Assembly (NCBI GenBank): GCA_023630585.1
Contig: CM042565.1
Coordinates: 9,132,013 to 9,196,012, forward strand
Length of the DNA: 64,000 nt
Reading direction: 5' to 3'
Source: Cranoglanis bouderius
Lineage: Eukaryota > Chordata > Actinopteri > Siluriformes > Cranoglanididae
A program made the translations under genes and the position numbers. The notes below the pieces were generated by a model. That model did no database searches, was not told where the DNA came from, and saw only the letters and a list, made by a program, of their open reading frames with translations. Below, one piece after another: positions 42,655 through 53,544 of this stretch. Within the stretch, counting starts at the first letter, position 1. Each line of letters opens with the position of its first letter.

Positions 42655-42905
42655 AATCTCTCCTACCAGTCAGAACAACATTATCCAGTCGTGGGCATCT
42701 GTGAGCTCATGAAGAGGGCAGTTAGTGAAAGTGTTTTGAAACTGCCCTGTGATCTACTGTAGCATGAGCAGCATTTCGAGGTGTCTGACTTCATGTGTCT
42801 CGGAGGAAGCATGCTTTAGTCTTCACCCTTTCCATTTGGTAGCTGTCGCGTGATAGAGGAGGGCGATCTAGTGGGTGTGAATTGGCAAATGGCCAAATCC
42901 AAGGT
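42655..42905. repeat. Unassigned dispersed repeat, copy 2
   Basis: Same block order as 28556-28840: GTGGGCATCTGTGAGCTCAT, AAACTGCCCTGTGATC, CATGAGCAGCATTTCGAG, GGAGGAAGCATGCT and GGTAGCTGTCGCGTGATAGA. Confidence 0.6.
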
Positions 42906-43294
42906 AAATCTCACTGTAATTTAGGGTCATCAAAAAAATATGCATAATGGTCATTATGGAGTCACAGGATTGTTCTAACTTCTAAAATGTAATAGTAAAA
43001 GAAAGTGATGGAAGGAAGCATAGGTGGATGGAAGAATGAGCGAAAGAATGTGGTGTAAGTTTAAAGCAGAGTCACTGATCAGTCTGCTTTGTAATTAAGC
43101 TCCCTTTACGCCTGACCACAAACACTCCCCCGCCCAAAACATGTCGGAAACTCTAAAATTAGAATTACAGTTGAAAGGCAGTAGGTGCCACTGATAACCA
43201 GAGAAAAGATCTGCACATGATTAGAGGGGACTTGTCCAATCAGCTCTTCTCAAGCAGACCTTATACAGTATATGACTCAATCATTTCCCATGTA

Positions 43295-43848
43295 CAGTAC
43301 TGTGTAAAAGTTTTAGGCACATGCAAAGAAATGCTGTACGTAGAGCAAAGATGCCTTCAAAATAATGAAATTAAATGTTTCTACATTTAAAATACCATAA
43401 AGAGCAGTAAACAGTAGTAAATGAAAAAAAGTCAACATTTGGTGTGAGAAAAAAATAAAAATAAATATAAAAAATAAGTCTCTAGTTTTTTTCTGTGTGT
43501 GCAGTTTTATAAGGAAATGAGCTGGTAAGTTTTATTGAGCATCTTGCAGAACCAGACACAGTTCTTCTGGAGACTTTGACTTTCACACTTGCTTCTTATT
43601 TGTGCAGCAAAACCCAGCAGCCTTCATTGTGTTTTTTTGTCTGAAAAGTGTCTCTTACGTAATATGCTGCTTTCTTTAATGACGTACAAACATTTTTCTG
43701 TAACATATTATGCTAGAAAACTAATGTTTGGGAATCTAAAATGTTTTTGTACTGAATTGATAATGTAGAAGTCATAAAATAAAAAATCTATAACAAAGTT
43801 TGTACTAAAAAAAAAAAATAGGGTGCCTAAAACTTTTGCACAGTACTA
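43295..43848. mobile_element. MITE, AAGTTTTAGGCAC family copy
   Basis: Ends CAGTACTGTGTAAAAGTTTT and CCTAAAACTTTTGCACAGTA are near-perfect inverted repeats. The interior closely matches 38510-39034 in the same orientation. No coding frame. Confidence 0.87.
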
Positions 43849-44111
43849 TAAGTGCATCACTCTACATACAGTAGCATTCTTAAAAAGTGTTATTTGGATA
43901 GGTACTGTGAGGGTTACTGGCTTCCTAGAGTTTTACATAGAAGTTTTATTTCAAGTTCTTTTCAGTCTTTCACTTAATTCTTTTTAAAGAGCCAAGTTCA
44001 TTAAGGTTGTTCAGTTTGGGTTCTCATGAAGAAATTTTAATATGGAGGTCTCTTTTTAAGGGTTCTCTCAGAGGGACAAACCAAAGAAGGTGCTAGACGG
44101 AACCTGTAGTA

Positions 44112-45434
44112 CAGGTGCATCTCAATAAATTAGAATGTCATGGAAAAGTTAATTTATTTCAGTAATTCAACTCAAATTGTGAAACTCGTGTATTAAATAA
44201 ACTCAATGCACACAGACTGAAGTAGTTTAAGTCTTTGGTTCTTTTAATTGTGATGATTTTGGCTCACATTTAACAAAAACCCACCAATTCACTATCTCAA
44301 CAAATTAGAATATTTCATAAGACCAATAAAAAAAAACATTTTTAGTGAATTGTTGGCCTTCTGGAAAGTATGTTCATTTACTGTACATGTACTCAATACT
44401 TGGTAGGGGTTCCTTTTGCTTTAATTACTGCCTCAATTCGGCGTGGCATGGAGGTGATCAGTTTGTGGCACTGCTGAGGTGGTATGGAAGCCCAGGTTTC
44501 TTTGACAGTGGCCTTCAGCTCATCTGCATTTTTTGGTCTCTTGTTTCTCATTTTCCTCTTGACAATACCCCATAGATTCCCTATGGGGTTCAGGTCTGGT
44601 GAGTTGGACCACAATGGACCAACACCAGCAGATGACATTGCACCCCAAATCATCACAGACTGTGGAAACTTAACACTGGACTTCAAGCAACTTGGGCTGT
44701 GAGCTTCTCCACCCTTCCTCCAGACTCTAGGACCTTGGTTTCCAAATGAAATACAAAACTTGCTCTCATCTGAAAAGAGGACTTTGGACCTCTGGGCAAC
44801 AGTCCAGTTCTTCTTCTCCTTAGCCCAGGTAAGACGCCTCTGACGTTGTCTGTGGTTCAGGAGTGGCTTAACAAGAGGAATACGACAACTGTAGCCAAAT
44901 TCCTGACACGTCTGTGTGTGGTGGCTCTTGATGCCTTGACCCCAGCCTCAGTCCATTCCTTGTGAAGTTCACTCAAATTCTTGAATTGATTTTGCTTGAC
45001 AATCCTCATAAGGCTGCGGTTCTCTCGGTTGGTTGTGCATCTTTTTCTTCCACACTTTTTCCTTCCACTCAACTTCCTGTTAACATGCTTGGATACAGCA
45101 CTCTGTGAACAACCAGCTTCTTTGGCAATGAATGTTTGTGGCTTACCTAGTGAACCAAACTGAGAGACCATTTTGAAGGCTCAGGAAACCTTTGCAGGTG
45201 TTTTGAGTTGATTAGCTGATTGGCATGTCACCATATTCTAATTTGTTGAGATAGTGAATTGGTGGGTTTTTGTTAAATGTGAGCCAAAATCATCACAATT
45301 AAAAGAACCAAAGACTTAAACTACTTCAGACTGTGTGCACTGAATTTATTTAATACACGAGTTTCACAATTTGAGTTGAATTACTGAAATAAATGAACTT
45401 TTCCACGGCATTCTAATTTATTGAGATGCTCCTG
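44112..45434 (-). mobile_element. Tc1-like transposon, catalytic core lost (minus)
   Basis: TA-flanked. Ends CAGGTGCATCTCAATAAATT and (right complement) CAGGAGCATCTCAATAAATT with TIRs near 200 bases (CACGAGTTTCACAATTTGAG). The minus frame 45171-44857 gives the N-terminal HTH (KPQTFIAKEAGCSQSAVSKH). The frame 44686-44393 gives SVMIWGAMSSAGVGPL fused directly to WSNSPDLNPIGNLWGIVKRK: the second Asp segment is deleted and the catalytic Glu is Gly. Ends TPTKY. Related to 56045-57114. Confidence 0.88.
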
Positions 45435-45436
45435 TA

Positions 45437-46935
45437 GAATAAACATTATAATGTCTGACTCGTATAATGATTCGTTTAATTTTTACCAATAGTGATGGTG
45501 CATAGTGCATGATGTATGATGCAAAACCCCTGCAGCAACTCCTTCTCTTGAATTCAAGACTGTTAAATATACTTGCAGGATATTTAATAGGTGGGAGGGA
45601 AAGACTTTGGGGGTTTTATCTGCAGTGAATTTTAGTAGGCAGTTGGGAGTCAAAGATTAAGGAGTGCTAGATTTTTCTTCCTGATCTCTTTTTCTTCTTC
45701 ACATAACAACTCTTATTTCTTCTCTTCCAGACCAGTGGTTTTCAGCCTTCGAGCTGTGCTACTAAAGGGACCATCTGCATTTCCTGATTATAATATAACA
45801 ACCAAAAAGAACATTTTATTAGAGTGTAATTAGACCTGTTCAAGGATAAACCAAATTTAATGTAATATGCTGCATTGGAATTGCTATAACATTTCCCAGT
45901 AAATAATTGCTCATGGACCTCAGAGTCACCGGGGACTAAAAAGTGATTAGACCTCTGATGAACCTGGTGCATTGTGATGGCAGCTTGCACAAGAAACAAA
46001 CTGACAGAGAGGCCAAAAAAACACGGACAGCTGAATGAGTTTGCCGAGAGCGTACCGTTCACGAGCTACCAAATTGTTGCTACTTCTGTTTAATGAAGTC
46101 GATTAGCTGCAACGGCTTATTAAAGTCATTCATCTTCCGAGCGTTATTGCTCCATTAGCTGCTCGTATGTTTGTCCTCACCTTCCTGTGCCAGAGATAAT
46201 CATTATGAACAGCATGCATCATTGTTAACCGTATGGCTTTGGGTAGAAACCGGGCTTGTGTGCTGATTTTGGCTTACTCACATCCTAACTTTAGAATATT
46301 CTACTATATTATGACAAAACTGTCCCAAGTTAACATTACTGTATGCATTTCTCCTAGATCTCCTAGATCTTAACCTTTTTTGCAAGCATGACCCACTTTT
46401 AAGAATGACATTGTTTTGCAACCCCCCTACCACTCGACCCCCACCCGACCCTCTGACCCCCTGACCACCTCGTTAGACCCCCTCCCGCCCAGTAACTTGT
46501 TACCAAATGCCCCCCAACGCACAGTGCTCCGGACTACTCACTCAGTGTGGTGGTTGGGCTTGGATAGAGGATGCGAGGTGGTCCAGTCATGGCTGAGGAA
46601 AAGACGCAAACTATTTTCAACCATGAGTCAGGCTCTACACTTGTTCTTCAGGTACACCAGCGCTAAAAAAACAGCATCACAGAGATAGGTTGATGTGAAT
46701 TTGAGAGTTGTTTTCTATGCCATGTCACTCAGTTCTCGGTATTCGGTGGGCACAGATATCCAAAAATGCTGGATGTACCTGTTGTTGTACCTGGATGTTC
46801 CAGGATGAACTTCTGTGTACAATAGTTTAAAATAAAAGTTTTCCCATGACCCCCAGGTTAATAACCGCTGTCCTAGAGAAAAATTTATTTTCTTACCTTT
46901 TCAGTTTTCACTTCAGTTGTTTGATTTCCTTAGGA
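45437..46935. other. Intergenic; repeat-poor block at 45740-46260
   Basis: No gene recognised. 45740-46260 is free of repeats and rich in homeobox-like cores (AATGAAGTCGATTAGCTGCA, CTCCATTAGCTGCTCG). 46425-46500 is C-rich (GACCCCC runs). Confidence 0.3.
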
Positions 46936-47315
46936 GCATCTGGATGGCATTAGCTCATGTTTTTTGTACCATAGAGGCACCCTAGATGGCACTTCGTCTC
47001 ATTTTCTTGCATGCAGGGGATCCTAAAAGTGCACTGCATCGGATATTCTCCTCTGGAAAAGCACCCATTAAGGTACTTCATCACATCTCCTAGGATAGGG
47101 GAATCCTATAGGGCACGGCATCACATATTCTTCACCGGAAGATCACCATAGGGCACTTCATCACATTTTCGCACCCTAGAGAATATTTCATAACAATTAT
47201 TCCATTTGAAGGACACTAGGGCAGTTCCATTAGGCCTTAAGGTATTTCATCATGTTATCTCCAACCCTAGACGGCATTTTATGACATTTTATCATTTAGG
47301 GCACTTTGGTTGTGC
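46935..47315. repeat. Degenerate ~40-50-bp tandem repeat
   Basis: Recurring GGCACTTCATCACATTTTC-like phrases (GATGGCACTTCGTCTCATTT, AGGTACTTCATCACATCTCC, GGGCACTTCATCACATTTTC, AAGGTATTTCATCATGTTAT) separated by CCTAGA/CCTATAG words, at spacings of about 40 to 50 bases. Old array, no sharp ends. Confidence 0.6.
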
Positions 47316-47564
47316 TTTGTCAAGCACGAGGGGATGCCCCGTTTCTGAGTCTGCCAGTGATTGGAGATATACTTCACCCAAACTCTAAATCAAAACTAAT
47401 GTGATACAAATGATCCCAGACTTTCGTTTATTATAAGCCCCATTTACATTTTTAAATGGAATATTGCTTTAAAATTCCAAAAGTACAAAACTGCAGCAAA
47501 TGCTAATGCAGCCTTAATGCACAACTACCTAAGTACATTGCAGTGACTGTTAAAAAGGAGACTG

Positions 47565-47568
<4 letters not shown>

Positions 47569-47601
<33 letters not shown>
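47569..47601. repeat. (GT)n microsatellite
   Basis: Sixteen GT dinucleotides. Confidence 0.95.
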
Positions 47602-47602
<1 letters not shown>

Positions 47603-47956
47603 GCAGCATCCACCCGTAGTAGCAATAAACCCCTTCAAAGGTCATTTACGTTCCTACAGCATTGCGACACATCAAAATGAAACTGGGATGAAAACTATAA
47701 CAAAAGATGCTACAAAAGGAGAGTGTTATAAAACTTTACAGAGAGGGGTGATCAGAAAAAGGAAGAGGCAGGCTGTGTAATGAAGATAGACAGAGATGAC
47801 CACAATGCGGGTTCATCAAAAAAGAGGGTGCGAATAATATGAAAGCAGCGTGCATGGTTTTAAGGTATATTCGATTCCAGTCATGATTCCAGCTGCAGTA
47901 ATTGGTTCTGCGTGGTGGTCATGACCTTCACCATAAAGTCGTGAGTGTAGGTAGCC

Positions 47957-47965
<9 letters not shown>

Positions 47966-48000
<35 letters not shown>
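47966..48000. repeat. (CA)n microsatellite
   Basis: About 17 CA dinucleotides. Confidence 0.95.
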
Positions 48001-48002
<2 letters not shown>

Positions 48003-48245
48003 TCTCTAAGCAATAGCCATTTCACAGTAGAGAGATTCATTTTCTGGCTACTTTTGAACAGTTATCGCTACAGTGGCCCTCTATTGGATCTAAAGGATTT
48101 ATTTTACCTTTAAAACTCAATCAAGGTACATAATTAGAGCTAAAGGACCCCTGTAGTACCTTTGTAGTACCTTTGAACAGTGTTGCTGAGTATGTAACTG
48201 CTGCTGCAGGATTTCTCTATTGGGTGTTTTACATATGTTTTATTG

Positions 48246-48249
<4 letters not shown>

Positions 48250-48299
<50 letters not shown>
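48250..48299. repeat. (AT)n microsatellite
   Basis: About 24 AT dinucleotides; a (GTTT)n tract follows at 48378-48411. Confidence 0.95.
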
Positions 48300-48301
<2 letters not shown>

Positions 48302-48419
48302 CTACAGTGCTGAGCTTTTGCCTCTCTATCGCCATCTGTGTTTGAAACATAAAACTGCATGTTACTTGCTGAGGTTTTTTTGTTTGTTTGTTTGTTTGTC
48401 TGTTTGTTTTACGTGGGTT

Positions 48420-49630
48420 GCGCTTCGGCACTGCTCCTCTGCGCGAATGAATCTGACGGTTTGAGGTATTCGTATGAGTTGTATATTAGCTCCAATACTT
48501 GCGACTTTACCGAGTCGCAACAGTTAGCTTATAATAATGATTTATAATTTGAGCTGTCGGGTCGGATTTCGTGGGAAACATCAGTTTGACGTCTTTATTC
48601 TCATTGTTATTTATGACAATCTGTATTAATACAACACCATTTAAGACCTTGATGATTACAATACATTTTGTAGCTATAGACATGATATTGGACTCTACAA
48701 GCATTGTTTTTTGCTATTAACACAAACCATATTTGCTATTATTCTCAATTCTGGTAAAGCTTCTTGACCATTCGGCTGGTTTTCAAAAGCTTTTTGGACT
48801 GCTTTTGTCAGACAGAAATGGCAACCCTGGCATTGAGGGTACATTTATATTCCTTGTACCTTGGGGAACAAAGATGTACCTGTGTAGTACTTTTCGTCTC
48901 AAAGTGAAAAAAGGACTGGAATAAAAAGTATGTTCAGGTACACAGAGCTTGTCCAAGGCCTCTCTTTTCACTTACCTACAGCATAAAGCAGCTTAGGGAA
49001 CTACTCAACTGGCCTGACTAATGGCTTAATCCACCCAATTAAACCACCTAGCTGGCGTTATATTGATCTACTTCCGTAAATGGCGCACAGTGAATTGGTC
49101 TAAATGGATATCAGTGTGCTTTTGGCTCGTTCTGGTACACAGCAGCTTTCATTCACCAAAAAAGAGCAGGGAAACCTGACACTCGATCCATCTGAGGAAA
49201 ACGTGATACGGCCGACTTCATATGAAAAGATGAAAGACGTCACTACATATTTCATGTACAGCCAATTTCTCTGTTCTTTGTTGCTGACACTGAAGAAAAG
49301 CAGCGCAGGGCAACTTCGTAAATGTTTAATCCTGCTGGAACAGAAGCGCACAGTGAGGTGGTGTGCTGAGGTGGAGAGGGGAGTTAGCAAAGTGCATAAT
49401 GAAAATGAAAGGCCCATGAGCTACGATTAAAAAATAAAGCACCTTCTAACATTATGTATATAGCACCATTGAAAAATAATGGATTCTTAATACATTAGAG
49501 GCGTCTGTAGATATTGTGTGTATGTCGGAGAAGGTGAAGAAAATCGCCTTTCTGCTCTTCCTTAATTGCTTTCTGTCATAAACAGCTGATTCTGCTATAG
49601 TCAAGGACCTGTCAGAAACACCTGTATGAA

Positions 49631-49689
<59 letters not shown>

Positions 49690-51055
49690 CACAAACACAA
49701 CAAATAGTACCGACAACCCAGATACAGGAGAACATATCCTAAAAAGTCTTTTCTGAGACCTCTTATTTAAATGATTTAAACAACTTTCTTAGTACTCCAT
49801 GTCTAATGTACCGTTCAGTAGTGTGTAGACCTTCTACTCAGGTTGATTTGTTTATATGTCTAGCGTATGTGGTTCTGTGAAACTAGCCTTTCACCCCCTG
49901 CTCATTGTTCAAATGAAACACCACAGATATGACGCACTCAGCTTCAGAAGCTTCAGTTACAGTTATATTGGCTACAGCGTATTATACTAACTACTGACTA
50001 AAACATCACTCTTCTGGTGTTAGTCTAAGTTGAAATTATGAGCCACGAACCTGAGCAAGAAGATGTAGTCTGGCTTTTTTTTTTAGGTTCAATGTACCAA
50101 CAAACGCATAAAACTGATGTGTAGTGAGGAGTTAATATCAAAAATAATATCAAAATTGTGCACACTGGTATTCATATCTCAGACATATCTATGGACTTAA
50201 GTGATTTTCAGATAGTTGTGCAGGATTTGTGCATACAGGGCAGAGTTTGCTGAAAACAAACAGAGGCGTGTCTTAGTTACACGCAGTTCTAACTTTGGGC
50301 TTTCATGTAATCACCATGTCACACTAAAATGCATATTTTGGGCGTAAATACTGTATATTTAAAACAAACAAACAAAAAAAAAACAATGGGGAGTCCAATA
50401 AAATAGAAAGCAAAATAATAAGATGTGCAGGATCAAGTGCTATTTTTTAATAGGCTATCGAATAATGAGAGTGGAAGCCATTCTGTTAAATTCAAAACAA
50501 ATTTACTGTGATTGATGTGATAATTAAAACTAGGACTATTCATGCAACAATATATTGGCAATATACTAGACTCTTATCAAATGCTTAGTTCAATGCATAC
50601 CATCTTCTCATTCATATATCATCATCTTAGTCTTTTTTATCATTTTTAAATTATCCTTTGCTTTTATGTTCCAATGTATTACAATCGACTGACATTTCTA
50701 AACATTTTTACTCATCTGAAGCAAATTGACTTGGCAAATAATTTCGCTTCTTTCTAGAAATAAATGCTTAAAATGAGCAAAATGATCTGCCAATACAACA
50801 AGTAACAACTTCAAGCTTGAAATTAGTAAAAAAAAAAAAAAAAAATTTAAAAATTAAAAAAAAAAATAGGCTAGAGGTAAGTTGAATAATCTTATATTTG
50901 GTTTAATGCAATCTTATAATAGGAAATACTAGATAAGTTTGACTATATCAAAAATATTTTCACTTGGTACAATGTCATTTTTTGGTGTGTTATGTTTAAA
51001 GGTGGTGGTCTAGATGCTGTATACAAACCATAATAATATTTAGTTACATTTATAT
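48420..51055. other. Intergenic, nothing recognised except a CA repeat
   Basis: No gene. The overlapping open frames at 49100-49430 on both strands lack any family motif. (CT)n(CA)n at 49632-49689; A-rich tract at 50830-50868. Confidence 0.4.
49632..49689. repeat. (CT)n(CA)n microsatellite
   Basis: Six CT dinucleotides followed by about 23 CA dinucleotides. Confidence 0.95.
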
Positions 51056-51059
51056 CATA

Positions 51060-51528
51060 CCAACCCTGGATGATGCAACAGCACCCATAGTGCACCAGAA
51101 CACCCACCAGCTATAGGTGGGGAGGAGAGATGTAGCCCATTCAGGGATGGAGATTATTAGAGGGCCATGATGGACAAAGGCCAGTGGGGGAATTTCACCA
51201 GGACACTGGGGTGATACCCCTACTCTTTAGGAGAAGTGACCTTGGATTTTTGATGACCCCAGAGAGTCAGGACCTGGTTTTTAACATCTCAGCCAAAAGA
51301 CAGTGCTCTTTTTACAGTATAGTGTCCCCATCACTATACTGGGGCATTAGGACACACACAGACCACAGGGGAGCACCACCTATTGGCCTCCCTAATACCA
51401 CTTCCAGCAGCAACCTTAGTTTTCCCCCCCAGGAGGTCTCCCATCCAGGTACTGGCCAGGCTCAACCCTGCTTAGATTCAGTGGGGAAACCAGGCAAGAA
51501 CTGCAGGGTGATACGGCTCTGGCCTTAA
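51060..51528 (-). mobile_element. 5S-rRNA-derived SINE (minus)
   Basis: On the plus strand 51434-51480 reads AGGTCTCCCATCCAGGTACT, GGCCAGGCTCAACCCTGCTT, the complement of the 5S rRNA segment with its internal promoter (AAGCAGGGT...TGGATGGGAGACC). Further on, CAGGGTGATACGGC corresponds to the 5S start (GCCATACCACCCTG in other copies). The remaining ~370 bases are not 5S (AACATCTCAGCCAAAAGACA, CACTGGGGTGATACCCC) and form the SINE body. 5S-headed SINEs (SINE3 class) are known in fish; too diverged for a working 5S gene. Confidence 0.75.
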
Positions 51529-51532
51529 ACAA

Positions 51533-51945
51533 TTAGTGTCCGTGAGAATGACTTCATATAAAGCTACACTCAGTCAGTATTGGTCAATCAGAAGCCAGTT
51601 TCTTCTTTCCAAATCAGTGCTCATTAATGGCTGTATTCCGCATTGGCGACTTAAGTCGAAAAGTTATGTCATGTCTTGGACCCCCTTTTGCTTAAGAAAA
51701 ATCGAGCAATTTCGGAGGTGTGAACAACACAAAGGTCGTTTGCATAATCAGCAGGTGCGTAACCCAACTCTGAATACAAGTAACTTTACCTGCATAAACA
51801 TAGACATAACTTTTTGACTTAAGTCGCCAACTCGGAATACAGCCATTAATGAGCACTGATTTGGAAAGAAGAAAATGGCTTCTGATTGACCAATACTGAC
51901 TGGGTGTAGCTTTATATGAAGTCATTCTCATGGACACTAACCATT
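51533..51945. mobile_element. Foldback MITE with ~130-bp inverted arms
   Basis: Left arm AGTGTCCGTGAGAATGACTT to CGACTTAAGTCGAAAAGTTA and right arm TAACTTTTTGACTTAAGTCG to AAGTCATTCTCATGGACACT are inverted copies round a 150-base centre. No transposase. It starts within a few bases of the head of the 5S-type SINE. Mirror open frames on both strands are artefacts. Confidence 0.87.
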
Positions 51946-52545
51946 TAACTTGAATGAGGATTAAGGAATGATATGCAAGGCTAACTACATCTCCCAGCAT
52001 TCATCTGTTGGTTTTACCCTACTTCCTGATCCTCTGAAAGATAGTTCTGCTGATGGCTTCTTTTTCATATCAGGTTGCCATATTTGCATGGGTGCCTTGA
52101 CCTTAGTATGTTTGCTTTGCAAATCAATATGTCGTCATGCCTTATTTTGCAACCTCTTCCTTCCACCTTCCATTTAAATACTCATGTGCTGGCTTGTGGC
52201 ATCTGCAGGCTAGATTCTGGGCTTTATCTTTTCAAAAGTAATGCAGATCAACTTCTGGAAACATGTCATCGTTTTTGGCAACTTACATCTCATGTAGCCA
52301 TTCAGGATAACTAACTTCTCTCTCTCTCTCTTCTCTTTCTCTTTTTGTCTCCTTTCGTCCTGAACAGAATCAGGCCAGTGTTTTATTTAAAGGCTCGAAC
52401 AGGCGCTATGTTCTCCTGAGGCCCCGTTGCAAAGCACAGCCAGTATAGAGGTGAGGAGGAAGAGAGGCACGTTTTTAACAAGTTAAGCATTTTTTTTTTC
52501 AGCTTCAAGATGAACTGTTTTGAATTTTGGACAGCATGACATTTA

Positions 52546-52551
<6 letters not shown>

Positions 52552-52590
<39 letters not shown>
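52552..52590. repeat. (GA)n microsatellite
   Basis: About 19 GA dinucleotides after an A run. Confidence 0.94.
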
Positions 52591-52591
<1 letters not shown>

Positions 52592-53147
52592 AGGGTAGAC
52601 ATACAGTATATACCAGATTTTACTTGATTGTAAGTAGAATGTTAAAATTGCAGCCTAGCTGTTTGCTTCGGACGTCTGAGCTTAGCATGATGGGTTTTTT
52701 AGCATCTATGTGCATGACGCAACATTGCAACAAGCCTCTTAGTGTGCATCTGTCTGTGCGTGCATGCGTGCCGGGATGAGTGTTTGTTTTACCGAGCGCG
52801 TGTGGAGGCGTCTGAGCCAGAGTTGACGTCGTGACAAGCTGTCAGCCCATCAGCAGCTTGACTAAGTGTCATTTGGACACAGTGGGTAATGAGGAACGAT
52901 TATGACTGTGGACGCAAATGCGCAGCCATAATAGCCTTTTATTCCCAGCTGCAGCCCTCATTATTTCAGCAGAAGATACTTCGAACTGAAGGATCTCTAA
53001 CTGCACCTTTTGAAGCATATGCTGTATTTGAGGGCCTAGTTGAGTTTGCATGTATTTGTGTGCACAAGAAAGGAGGTTCATTGCGGATGTGCATGCGTTG
53101 CATATTGCGTGTGGTGGGTACAAGAGTGTAAAATTTTGTGTGTGGGA

Positions 53148-53288
53148 ATGTTTTTATATCTTGATGAGGACTGAAGGATCTTATGAATAGGAATATCTGA
53201 CAGTTTTGGCTTTGTGGGAACATGTGGTTGGTCTCCATGAGGAAAACAATGGAGGTTCTCACAAGGAGAGTAAGACAGACATAATGGT
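53148..53288. mobile_element. Small dispersed element (CACAAGGATAG family), copy 3, short
   Basis: TTTTTATATCTTGATGAGGA at the start and CTCACAAGGAGAGTAAGACA at the end, with TTTGTGGGAACATGTGGTTG between; shorter than the copies at 20085 and 30838. Confidence 0.6.
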
Positions 53289-53370
53289 AGTGTGATAGGA
53301 GACACAGGAGAAAGGGGAAGCCCACCCACTGCCTCATCATCACAAGCAACAGCAAGAACATACAGATATG

Positions 53371-53371
53371 C

Positions 53372-53402
<31 letters not shown>
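53371..53402. repeat. (GA)n microsatellite
   Basis: Sixteen GA dinucleotides directly before the hairpin arm. Confidence 0.93.
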
Positions 53403-53405
<3 letters not shown>

Positions 53406-53444
53406 CTCATGCAGTTCTAAAGCAACCCTGGGTTCAACAATTAC

Positions 53445-53494
<50 letters not shown>

Positions 53495-53544
53495 AGATGA
53501 TGTAATTGTTGAACCCAGGGTTGCTTTAGAACTGCATGAGATCT
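53402..53544. repeat. Perfect 47-bp inverted repeat around (TC)n
   Basis: Arms 53406-53452 and 53494-53540 are exact reverse complements over 47 bases (CTCATGCAGTTCTAAAGCAA at the outer end, AACAATTACATCATCTC at the inner), separated by (TC)n of about 40 bases. One-mismatch extension to 53402 and 53544. Confidence 0.97.

Noticed and set aside
49100..49430. Overlapping 105- and 108-codon frames on opposite strands
   Set aside because: No motif, no splice context and mirror-type overlap; chance in unique sequence.
51429..51528. Functional 5S rRNA gene
   Set aside because: Only part of the 5S sequence matches, with several changes, and it is fused to a SINE body.
52869..53410. 110- and 135-codon minus-strand frames
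   Set aside because: They read through the (GA)n tract and a small mobile element, without domain likeness.
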